From Podarcis raffonei (taxonomy: Eukaryota; Chordata; Lepidosauria; Squamata; Lacertidae), in the NCBI RefSeq assembly GCF_027172205.1, contig NC_070614.1, positions 52,996,501 through 53,060,500 on the forward strand: a stretch of DNA of 64,000 bases, in the 5' to 3' direction. The position numbers and the translations under genes were made by a program. Positions 52,024 to 61,900 of the stretch are shown piece after piece (the first letter of the stretch is position 1; every line of letters starts with the position of its first letter). Under the pieces are notes generated by a model, which did no database searches, was not told the origin of the DNA, and saw nothing but the letters and a program-made list of their open reading frames with translations.

Positions 52024-52484
52024 CTAAGGCTCTGCAAACATTTCACGTGTTTTGATTGCGATGATCGGAACAGAGACTTTTTGTGACCACATTTGCAGTA
52101 GTGTGATAATGAAAATATCGTCAGAATACTCATTATGTATGTCTTGCATGAATAAAATTATAAAGGAGCATAAGGGGAAAGAAAACACACCCGAAACAAC
52201 CATAACATCCTCACTGGGAACACAGAAATTAAAAATTTAAATTTCCACCGATTCCGAATTTAGGCACATTTTCCGAAATGCGAACCTAACCATTTGACAC
52301 TTCCAGTGCTCAGTTCTTCAGTTCTAAAGTTCAGTTCAGGTGCCATTTTTAAAAACAAACTGAATCTCCTAGATCAGATTTTTTTTAAGGCAGTCAGCCC
52401 CGATTCAGTCTTTGAAACTATTTTGTGTCTCCTTTTTTCTTTTCTTTTTTAAAAAGCTCTAAAGAACATCTATATAAATATAAT

Positions 52485-52634
52485 CAGTGTTGTCGTTTTT
52501 CCTTTAAAAAAGTTTAGGGGTACTCTCATTTTCCTACTCATATTGAAACATTGCCCCTCAGTGAGGCCAAACTTAGATTCACAAAATGTTTAGGGGTATG
52601 CGTACCTTCATGTCCCCCCCAGAAAAAAGCACTG
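52485..52634. mobile_element. hAT MITE with perfect 8-bp duplication
   Basis: 150 bp, CAGTGTTGTCGTTTTTC ... AGAAAAAAGCACTG, with internal TTTAGGGGTA words near both ends. AATATAAT at 52477-52484 and 52635-52642. Confidence 0.88.
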
Positions 52635-53203
52635 AATATAATATATATCTTAATGATGGGGGCGGGGACCATATCACCCCAAATCTGAAACAACAACACA
52701 TATTTGTACGAGGAAATTCAAGTTAGGAGAACCTGTTTGAGAACCCGTCTCCATTCTTCTCTTTTCAGTCTAATGTCTAGATGTCAAAATCGAATGGACA
52801 CGTTTTCTAATATGTTCATATTACTGTTTCCTGGGGCTGCAATGGTGCAAAAACGTGGTTACAAAGCACGGATCCACATGGATCCTCAGGAGTTTTGCAT
52901 TGGGTCACCCCAAATTCACCATCAGATCACATGTCTGTGGCCACAGCGTGAACCACAAAAATCATACATCCACTGTTTCGTTCGGAATATTTTTTTTCTT
53001 GTTTTCCTCCTCTAAAAACTAGGTGCGTCTTATGGTCAGGTGCGTCTTATGGAGCGAAAAATACGGTAATAAAAATGGCCTTACTCATCGTGGTGACTGC
53101 TATCTAGCCTTGTGTATTACACATGAGCACCAGATAAGATAAAGATTCGACTTTCAAATACCCTCCCCTCTCTTATGGCACTTGTCCATTCCCTTCTCTT
53201 ACA

Positions 53204-53234
53204 GAATCTCTCTTTCTTTCTTTCTTTCCTTCCT

Positions 53235-53276
<42 letters not shown>
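53204..53276 (+). repeat. (CTTT)n/(CT)n microsatellite
   Basis: CTTT units grade into about 20 CT units. Other simple repeats: (TAA)n 10209-10250, (ATT)n 12172-12213, (TA/TG)n 19628-19666, (CA)n 20018-20055, (CA)n 24023-24042 and 24514-24537, (TTA)n 26486-26523, (TAA)n 30980-31008, (GA)n 11860-11881, (ATT)n 53730-53770, (CTTC)n 62390-62424, (GA)n 62948-62971. Confidence 0.9.
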
Positions 53277-53280
<4 letters not shown>

Positions 53281-53359
53281 CATCCCCCTTCAAACCCCAC
53301 TGTAAGATGATATATTTCATGTGGTGGGGAAGCTTTGGTCCTCTGGACATGGTTGAACT

Positions 53360-53725
53360 ACAACTCCCGTCATCCTAAACGGCCTCAAAGGCCCTGTATA
53401 CCTGAAGGAGCATCTCCACCGCCATCGTTCTGCCCCGACACTGAGGTCCAGCTCCGAGGGCCCTCAGGCGGTTCCCTCCCTGCAAGAAGTGAAGTTGCAA
53501 GGAACCAGGCAGAGGGCCTTCTCGGTGGTGGCGCCCGCCCTGTGGAACGCCCTCTTGTCAGATGTCAAGGAAATAAACAACTATCTGACGTTTAGAAGAC
53601 ATCTGAAGGCAGCCCTGTTTAGGGAAGCTTTTGATGTTTAATAGGTTATTGTATTTTAGTGTTCTGTTGGAAGCCGCCCAGAGTGGCTGGGGAAACCCAG
53701 CCAGATGGGCGGGGTATAAATATTA

Positions 53726-53770
<45 letters not shown>

Positions 53771-53772
53771 CT
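53360..53772 (+). mobile_element. L2/CR1-clade LINE, 3' end
   Basis: Plus orientation, same family as 10209-10920: C-terminal codons (LWNALLSDVKEINNYLTFRR) and UTR with CCGCCCAGAGTGGCTGGGGA, tail (ATT)n to 53770. One frame break in the first 150 bp. Confidence 0.85.
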
Positions 53773-54079
53773 CCAGGCAGCCTGGCCAGAGGCTGATGGG
53801 AGTTGTAGTTCAGAAACGCCTGGAGGGACAAAGGTTCCCCAGGCCTGACGTACTTATAAGATTCCTTACTCGCCCTTCAACAGATGGTTCTGGGATGGGT
53901 TCGGAGAATCACATGATTGTAGAGTTGCAAGGGACCCCCAAAGGTCATCCAGTCCAACCCCCTGGCAATGCAGGAATCACAGATAAAGCATCCTTGACAG
54001 ATGGTGAGATCTCACCACTTTCCGAGGGTGTCCGTTCCATGGTTGAACAGCTCTTGCCGTCAGAAAGTTCTTCCGGGTG

Positions 54080-54990
54080 TTTACAGTGGTTCCTTGGTTC
54101 TCAAACGCATTGGTACTCAAACAACTTGGAACCCAAACCCGGAAGTGTGTGTTCTGGTTTGCAAACTTTTTTCGGAAGCTGAACGCGCTTCCGTTTCGAG
54201 GAGGTCTAAGGTGCCTGTCCTTTCTTGCTGCTGTATGCAAAAGCACATGAATCTGACCTTTGAAGAATTTGTAAGTACAGTAAACCATTTTTAACTGGCC
54301 AAATGCACGGCCTCTTTCTATGCTACAGGGAGTGGGGAACTTTGGGAGCAACTTAGAAAGGGATATTTTAAAGGTCTAACGGCCTGCATTTCCACGTCTA
54401 TTTTGTGATTTTAAATTGCTTCTCTTGCCAATGAGTACTTGCCCCAAACCTGGACCAGATTTTCCTTTCGCCTATATTTCATTCTTTAACCAAAATACAG
54501 TGGTCCCTTGGTTCTCAAGAACCTCGGTACTCAAACAACTTGGAACCCAAACACTGTAAACCCGGAAGCGTGCGTTCTGGTTTGCGAACTGTTTTCGGAA
54601 GCAAAACATGCTCCATTTTGAGTGCCACGCTTCGGTTTTGAGTGTTACCCTGAGGTCTGTCTATTTTTGCTATTTATTTTGCATTTTTTGCTTTTGCGGC
54701 TCTTTTTTGTTGTGTTGTTTTCTTGACTGTGTGGAACCCAGTTCAGCTCCTGATTGATTGTGTGACTGCGGTACATTGTTTATTGCTTTCATTTTATGGA
54801 TCCAGGGTCTTGTTAGGTAGTAAAATTCATGTTAAATGGCTGTTTTAGGGGTTGTCTTCAAAAGTCTGGAATGGATTAACCCGTTTTGCATCGCTTTCTA
54901 TGGGAAAGCGCACCTTGGTTTTGGAACGCTTTGGTTTTGGAACGGACTTTCGGAACGGATTAAGTTTGAGAACCAAGGGGCCGCTGTACA
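54080..54990. mobile_element. CAGTGGT(C/T)CC MITEs, GGTTCTCAAA subfamily
   Basis: A left-end relic at 54083-54200 (CAGTGGTTCCTTGGTTCTCA) and a long copy 54498-54988 (CAGTGGTCCCTTGGTTCTCA ... GAGAACCAAGGGGCCGCTG). Its right half (GAGTGCCTTGGTTTTGGAACG-like words) recurs at 6641-6700 and 18230-18361. Confidence 0.7.
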
Positions 54991-55245
54991 GGGTTGCCTT
55001 CGGACGGCTCAGGAGGTCAAATAACTCCATACCCTCCAACATTTCTCCAATGAAAATAGAGGCGTCCTAAGGAAAAGCGGGATATTCTGGGATCAAATAA
55101 GAAACTGGGGCAGCTTCTCTAAAACAGGAATGTCCATGGAAAATAGGGACACGTAGAGGGACTGGGATAGACAAGACAGAGGCCCGAAAAGTGGGGATAG
55201 ACCTTGTTAGCCATTGAGGCCACCTGATCCAGGAGGACCCCCAAG

Positions 55246-55262
55246 CTATAATAATAATAATA

Positions 55263-55312
<50 letters not shown>

Positions 55313-55375
55313 TTATTTATACCCCACCCTCCCTGGCCAAGACCAGGCTCAGGGCGGCTTACACTGGATATAAAT
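55246..55375 (-). mobile_element. LINE tail with long (TAA)n
   Basis: About 66 bp of TAA repeats followed by TTTATACCCCACCCTCCCTG and GGCTCAGGGCGGCTTACA, the UTR end of the second L2/CR1-type subfamily. Confidence 0.7.
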
Positions 55376-55439
55376 ACAGTAAAAATATTTTTAAAAAACA
55401 ATAAACAACAAACAAACAAACAAACAAACAAACAGTTGA

Positions 55440-56085
55440 TTAAACTATAAGTTAGAATACAGTTGAAGAGCAACTGTAATCAACAAATTACGCCGGTAGG
55501 ACTACAAGAAGCTTTGTAAGGAGAAATATACGAAGTGTTACACAGTAGGAAAAGATAGAGATTTTGGTTATGCGTTTGAAATGTAATAGGGAAAATAAGA
55601 AATGCATACTAAGAGACTAGATTGGAAAATTTTCGGACAGGATTGATGGAAGTCAAAAAAACTGAATAAGATGTAAGGTAAAGTGCAGATTACTCTGGGG
55701 TTGCGGCGCTCATCTCGCTTTACTGGCCGAGGGAACCGGCGTACAGCTTCCGGGTCATGTGGTCAGCAGGACTAAGCCGCTTCTGGCGAACCAGAGCAGC
55801 GCACGGAAACGCCGTTCACCTTCCCGCTGGAGCGGTACCTATTTATCTACTTGCACTTTGACGTGCTTTTGAACTGCTAGGTTGGCAGGAGCTGGGACCG
55901 AGCAACAGGAGCTCACCCCATCGCAGGGATTCGAACCGACGACCTTCTGATCGGCAAGTCCTAGGCTCTGTGGTTTAACCCACAGCGCCACCTGCGTAAG
56001 ATGTAAAAGTATGTTTAATTACTGTTGAAAATGATATGTCAAAAAAACTAATAAAAATTTATATATATAAAAAATAGTTTAAAAT
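55440..56085 (+). mobile_element. L1 3' UTR remnant interrupted by a SINE
   Basis: A-rich stretch ending ACTAATAAAAATTTATATAT and AAAAAAT, the tail type seen at 37747, with the SINE 55683-55997 inserted. Confidence 0.6.
55683..55997 (-). mobile_element. Sauria/ACA-type SINE, slightly 3'-shortened, in an L1 remnant
   Basis: The usual CCATTAGGTCCAGTCGTGG part is missing or rearranged at the 3' end. Flanked by TAAGATGTAA on both sides (about 55671-55680 and 55996-56005), so it inserted into the surrounding L1 3' region. Confidence 0.85.
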
Positions 56086-56769
56086 TCAGCCTTGTTGTAG
56101 TGGTAGCCTACAGATCAAAGCCATAAGGGGAGAAAATGTCAAATATTCACCGGGGCCAACTTTCCATGCTGGTCCTACATGGGCCAGCAAAAAGAGCCGA
56201 GGGAAAATTCATATACATATCCCATATACGGGATGAGCCCCATCTTCTCAGGGTCTGCAACAGCGTCCGAAACCGGCCGTCTCCCCACCTCACGGACTCA
56301 AGGACTTGCACAGTGCCTCTGGTTTTTTTTCCAGGATTAGGTTCCCGTTTCCTGGCCGGCATCCAGCCTGTCACTGCCTCGGAGGAGTGATCTAGCACTT
56401 CAAACGCCACTCCTGATTTCAGATGGAGCAGACAGATAGAGCCGGGTGTCACTCGCGTATTGACGGCACTTCTGATGACAGCTTTCCCCACCCTCCACAC
56501 CGCGTGAAAACCTCTGGGGGATTTCTGAGTTCTTTCGGCAGTGGGCAAGGCAGAGAATCTCAACCAGGCATCCCCGAGCTGGTGGCCTCCAAATCTTTTG
56601 GATCTCAAACTCCTATCAGCCCTAGCAGGGCAAGGCCGAAAAGCCTAGAGGTTTATAATAATAATATATATATATATTTATACCCCGCCATCTGGCTGGG
56701 TTTCCCCATAGCATGGAGCCCATCCATTCAATAGGCACTCAGTCAGGTGGGAGGGGGAAAACTTCTGAT

Positions 56770-57420
56770 TGTTACGGGAATTACGGGGGGGGGCACACAT
56801 CTTTAAAGTTACATATTACAAATATTATGCCTGAATATATCCTTCCAACTTGACAGCTCAGGGAAGTCACCTAGCTTTAAAAATAATATAAAATCATCTC
56901 CTTTCCCAGTTTCCTCCATTCCAAAGCTATTTTCCCCTTGAAAAGGGACTCCAGGAAGTTCCCAGAGGTGACAATTGCTGAGCTCATTGTTAGCCAAGGG
57001 AAGCCAAATCTCATCACCTGACTCGCCTCAGGCTCCAGACATGCAAAGGAACTTCTATTGTACTTTTGGGTGGTGGGTACTTAAGACATATTTGTCTATG
57101 CTAATCTTACACCTGAGTCTTGCCCTGCCATGTCTGCTTATGCTAATCTTGTACCAAGGACTTGTCTGGACATGTTTGCCAAGGTTAACCCCTCCCCTTC
57201 AAACTGTATTCTGGGATGTGGTGGGAAAGTTTAAAAAGTCTTTGTCACCCCGTCCTCGGGGTTCAAAATTTGCTCTTTGAACCTATTGCACAATAAACTT
57301 TAGTCTACAGCTATTTGCTCCGGTTGGCTGGACTCCTTCCTTTATTCCGCAGGGACCCACGGGCTCTGCCCGACCAGCTGGGGGACTGAGCAGCCTCACA
57401 CCTAGATTTTTTCCTTAACA
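56770..57420 (+). mobile_element. Solo retroviral LTR (fossil)
   Basis: Same family, 650 bp, without inserted elements: TGTTACGG ... CACAATAAA ... TTAACA. No viral genes adjacent. Confidence 0.8.
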
Positions 57421-57496
57421 TTATGAACCACAACTCCCATCCCGGCGAAGGATCAACCTGATCTCTGTGATCGAGTTAGGGTAGGAGGGTTGAGAC

Positions 57497-58635
57497 CAGT
57501 GCCGGATTTACATATAAGCTAAACAAGCTATAGCTTAGGGCCCCACTCTCTTGGGCCCCCCAAAAAAATTTAAAGGGGAGAAAACCTGGATGTACATTTC
57601 CAAAATATAAGATTAAAAAACAAATAGAATAAAACCTACATAGAGCAGCGGTGTTTTGTGTTGTGTAGGCTCCTAGGATGTAAGTCATGGGCCCCGCCTG
57701 CTCCCTAAAATATCACGGGTTTGCTCCTAGAGGAGAGCACAAAATATGGTCTTGAAGCTCAACATCAAAAAAAGAAGATCATGGCCACTGGGCCCATCAC
57801 CTCCTGGCAAATAGAAGGGGAAGAAATGGAGGCAGTGAGAGATTTTACCTTCTTGGGCTCCATGATCACTGCAGATGGTGACAGCAGCCGCGAAATTAAA
57901 AGACGCCTGCTTCTTGGGAGAAAAGCAATGACAAACCTAGACAGCATCTTAAAAAGCAGAGACATCACCTTGCCAACAAAGGTCCGTATAGTTAAAGCCA
58001 TGGTTTTCCCAGTAGTGATGTATGGAAGTGAGAGCTGGACCATAAACAAGGCTTATCGCCGAAGAATTGATGCTTTTGAATTCTGGTGCTGGAGGAGACT
58101 CTGGAGAGTCCCATGGACTGCAAGAAGATCAAACCTCTCCAATCTGAAGGAAATCAGCCCTGAGTGCTCACTGGAAGGACAGATCCTGAAGCTGAGGCTC
58201 CAAGACTTTGGCCACCTTGTGAGAAGAGAAGACTCCCTGGAAAAGACCCTGATGTTGGGAAAGAGGGAGGGCACAAGGAGAAGGGGACGACGGAGGACGA
58301 GATGGTGGGACAGTGTTCTCGAAGCTACCAGCATGAGTTTGACCAAACTGCGGGAGGCAGTGGAAGACAGGAGGGCCTGGCGTGATCTGGTCCAGGGGTC
58401 ACGAAGAGGCGGACACGACTAAACGACTAAACAACAACAACATTCTGCATGGACTGGTTGCAGGGCAGCATGGGCAAATGCTTTGAGATACCTATTAGGT
58501 CCATAAATGACCATATAGCATATATTCATCACAAAAAACAGCGACAACTTGTTGTTGACAAAGGACAGCTGGACATAGAAAGGGCCCCAGTGCCTTCAGT
58601 AGCTCAGGGCCTCATCAAACCTAAATCCAGCCCCG
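57497..58635 (-). mobile_element. hAT-like DNA transposon relic split by BovB
   Basis: Ends CAGTGCCGGATTTA and TAAATCCAGCCCCG. Shares GGACAGCTGGACATAGAAAG and TTGTTGACAAAGGACAGCTG with the 15469 copy. BovB 57733-58442 interrupts it. Confidence 0.75.
57733..58442 (+). mobile_element. BovB LINE 3' fragment inside a hAT-like element
   Basis: About 710 bp, the longest BovB piece. Codes LEAQHQKKKIMATGPITSW, MEAVRDFTFLGSMITADGDS and on to the end, then (CAA)n. Flanking sequence on both sides is the hAT-like element of 57497-58635. Confidence 0.93.
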
Positions 58636-58734
58636 GTTCAGGTGGTTCCAGGAGCTCGAACCTGGTTCAGGAGCAGCTGAGCAGTAACCCATGCAGCTGC
58701 TTTAACAAGACACTGTGTTGGACCCTGAGCAGCT

Positions 58735-58925
58735 CAGAAGAGCCCTGCTGGAAGAGGCCAACGGCCCATCTCACCCAACATCCTGTTCTCACAGCGGCCC
58801 AGCAGGTGCCCATTATGGAGAACCAGTGGGCAGGATTCGAACACAAGAGCCAGCTCTCCCCTCCTGCGGTTTCCAGCTGTCGTGGCCGACACCAATCAAT
58901 AGCCGTCTCCTCCCTGAATTTGTCA
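58735..58925 (-). mobile_element. CR1-like LINE 3' end
   Basis: AACATCCTGTTCTCACAGCG, CCAGCAGGTGCCCATTATGG and GGCAGGATTCGAACACAAGA in reverse orientation. Confidence 0.62.
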
Positions 58926-59399
58926 GACTCCTTTATCTTTCTTTTTCACAAGCAAATTTTATTTTCGCATTTTGCAAATATTTTAAAGGAGGGGGAAAAA
59001 AGCCTTTACAAAATTCAGCTGACATTTCGCTCCACTTCCCTCCTTTCCCTGGTTACTTAATTTGTATCTTCTTATTACTGCATCTCCGATTCAAAACTAT
59101 TTACTAATTTCCCCTTATCTTCCCATTTAATTATTTCTTACTGCACGTGTTCATCTCAATCCTGCTGGTGTTTCAGATAATTTACGATATATATTCAGAT
59201 AATCAATACATTTCCTCCATTCTTTTTTTAAAAGAGTCTCTCTTCTTGGTTTCTTATTCTTCCGGTAAGCCTCGCCATTTCTGCCTACTCCGTCAATTTT
59301 AATTGCCAGTCTCCCTTTGTAGGAACGGTTTCTTCTTTCCATCTTTGGGCACAAATCATTTGGGCAGCCGGATGCCCGACTCCTTTTTCAAGATGTCCA

Positions 59400-60420
59400 A
59401 GTTGGTGGTTTCCTGTGGGAGGGAGTTCCGCAGTTTCGCACCTGCCCAGCTTAGTTTATTGTGGGGTCTGAAGTCTCGGAGACCTCCTCCGAGTCCAGGG
59501 GAGACCTTTGCAGGGCATCGGGGCTGCGGAACTTCCTGCCACTGGGAATTCTCCCGAGCCCAAGCACTGCTTATTCGGGTCGGCTCTGAGCACCCAAGGC
59601 TAAGCAGGCACGTTTGACAGCAATGCGTTCCCCTTGGCATTTGACTACTCTGCTTCACCGGGTGGTGGGCCGCAAAGCCCACCCAGTCCGTGCTGCAAGC
59701 TTGAACCAAATCTGCCAGGGCCAGGATGACGCTGCCTTTCCGCTCCTCTCGTGCCGGATTTTTGGTCAATTGAATCCTGTCGATAGCAATTCGCACAGGC
59801 CCAGAGATCGCCCTTAGCCAATCCATCAGCATGCTTCGAATCACATTTTTTTCTTTCTTCGTGGACTGGTGGGGGGCGGAGTTTGGGGCAGGATAGAACC
59901 CAGGAGTCCTGGCTCCCCACTCTTCCACCTGCCCGCCCCCCGGGAGCAGACGCTCCCTTTTGCTGTGACATCGACACCCCTCCATTCCTTTTGGCTATCG
60001 CCCTCTTTCTTTCATTTCATATTGCTGTCTGTGGGCATTTTCAGCTTTAACTTCATCCATCCGATATCCATCTATTTATCTCCCTCTTTTGGTCACCTGC
60101 CAGGCGGTTGGACACAGGTCCTCCTCCTTCTTCCCGCTGTCATTTTTTCCATAATCCGGGTTCAGACCGATTCAGACTTGGAGGGCACCACCTTTGGGAT
60201 CTGATTGAGCCCCTTTTCCCCTGCCCTTCCTTCCATTCTGCAACTCTCCCTCTTCTCCCATATCCTATCCTATCCATCCACCTGGGAGTTCATGTCTCTT
60301 CAATTTTCCTGCCTTGAGAGACCCTTGCAGGGCCTGTGGAACTCCATGCCACTGGGGATTCGCCAGAGCCCAAGAACTGCTTATTTGGGTTGCATGCTCA
60401 AGGCTGAACAGACACCTTAG
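59400..60420 (+). mobile_element. Two diverged LINE C-terminal relics
   Basis: Segments 59500-59615 and 60312-60420 share a layout: CCTTTGCAGGGC..TGCGGAACTTCCTGCCACTGG against CCTTGCAGGGCCTGTGGAACTCCATGCCACTGG, both followed by GAGCCCAAG.ACTGCTTAT. They translate as LWNSMPLGIRQSPRTAY-like, the C-terminal motif of L2/CR1-group LINEs. Sequence between them shows nothing recognisable. Confidence 0.45.
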
Positions 60421-61260
60421 CTTTGATTTCTCTCTGCTGTTTTGTCTTCCTTCTCTCTCTCATTCCCTGCTTCTTTCTTCCATCTCCACCTTTCTGTCTT
60501 CCATTCCCAGCTGGGCTCCTTCTCCTTTTCCAGTCTTCCGTTTCTTAAGAGCTACTTATCTTTACTTGCTGCCCCTTTCCCTCCCTCCCTTCCTTCCTTC
60601 CTTCCTTCCTTCCTTCTAGTTCTCTCCCTCTCACCCTTTCAACGGGGGCCTTTCCTTCTCCACCCTTTCCTCCTGGCCTTCTTTCATCCTCTCTCTCTTC
60701 TCCCCAACTCCCTCTTTCCCAGGCCCCCCGCTCTCTTCTTCCTCGGCCCAGTCTCCCCCCTCTTTCCTTTGCACCCACACTTTCCCACCCTCCCCAAACC
60801 CCCTTCGCTTTCTTTCCCCTTCTCCCCCCGATCTTCTCTGTTTTGCGCACCCAAAATTTTTCTCCCTTTACTTCTCCCCAAAACTCCCTTCCTCGCTTTT
60901 TCCGAGTCATCTTTTCTTGCTTTCTTCTTCCTCAATCCGTTATTCTCTTCCCTTCCTTCTCCTCCTTTGCACCCCTTTCCCTTTCTTCTCTTCCTTGCCC
61001 CTCTCCCTTCCCTGTCCTGCAGCCCCCTCCTCTCCTCCCTCCTTTCTTCCTTTCCTTCTCTTCTTCCCCAGTTCCTCCTTCTTCCGCGGCTTCTCCCCTC
61101 TCCCCCCCATCTCCTCCGCCTCGCCACCCCCTCCCCCCTCGCGCTCCTCCCTCTCCCCCCCCTCCGGGCCGGGGTCCGCCTGCATCAGTTGGGAGGGAGG
61201 GGCTCCATCTCTCCATCTCTCCCTCCCTCCCTCTCTCCCTCTCTCTCGGCTCCCGCCTCC
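60420..61260. repeat. Long pyrimidine-rich tract
   Basis: About 0.8 kb in which the plus strand is nearly all C and T, including (CTTC)n around 60590-60620 and (CTCC)n around 61210-61245. Long open frames on both strands here (about 316 and 347 codons) are low-complexity translations without any domain. It directly precedes a CpG island. Confidence 0.85.
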
Positions 61261-61900
61261 CTGACGCGGCCGCTGATGCGGGCTCGGTGGGCGAGGCGAG
61301 CGGGCCAGGCAGCGGGGCCGGCGGGCGGGCGGGCGCCGAGAGCGGCCAAGCGGCGGCGGCGGCGGGCGAGCACCGGCCACCTCCCCTCCTAAGCCGGGGC
61401 GCCGCCGGGCACAGCGGCGTCGGGGGGGCGCCCTCTGGAACCTCCCACCGGCCACCCATCCCGCCCGGCTCCGGCCTCTCCATCCTCGGAGGCAACAGCA
61501 GCAGCGGACGACCCCACAACCCAACCCACCCCTCCACCCGTGCGCCCCGGCAGCACCCCACTTCCACCCCACCACCCGCGCTTCCCCCCCCCATGGCCTT
61601 CGGCTGAGAGGCAGCCGCTCTCCCCCTCCCTCCCTCCCTTCCCCCCCAACCCCCCCCTCCCAGGATGCGGGCAGCGCTGGGCAACGGACGAGACCCCCCG
61701 ACGGCGGCCCCGGCACCCCGAGAAGCGCGCAGGCGGCGGCGCCGGCGGCCCCAACCCTGCTCTTCCTGCTGCTGAGGCCGGTAAGGAGCCGAGACCCCGC
61801 TGGGGTTTTTTTTTGGGGGGGGGAGAGACAGACCACCCACGACGGGCCGGGGTGGGGAGCGCAGAGCCCCGCGGGCCCCGCGAGCACCTCCATCTTCATC
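61160..61900 (+). promoter_or_regulatory. NLGN2: CpG island with candidate NLGN2 non-coding first exon
   Basis: GC-rich, CpG-dense block after the pyrimidine tract. A consensus-like donor, GAGGCCG|gtaagg, lies at 61780/61781 on the plus strand, so a first exon could end at 61780. No neuroligin coding sequence (cholinesterase-like fold) is found to the right edge. The assignment to NLGN2 is inference from mammalian gene order (TMEM256 then NLGN2, divergent) and from CpG-island location. Confidence 0.45.

Noticed and set aside
50898-52055. Family of 135-residue proteins
   Set aside because: Products of the 143-bp satellite read through rotating frames; no start context, no splice signals, no relation to a known protein.
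57721-58422. Host gene of 233 codons
   Set aside because: C-terminal part of BovB ORF2, ending in the (CAA)n tail; same sequence at six other places.
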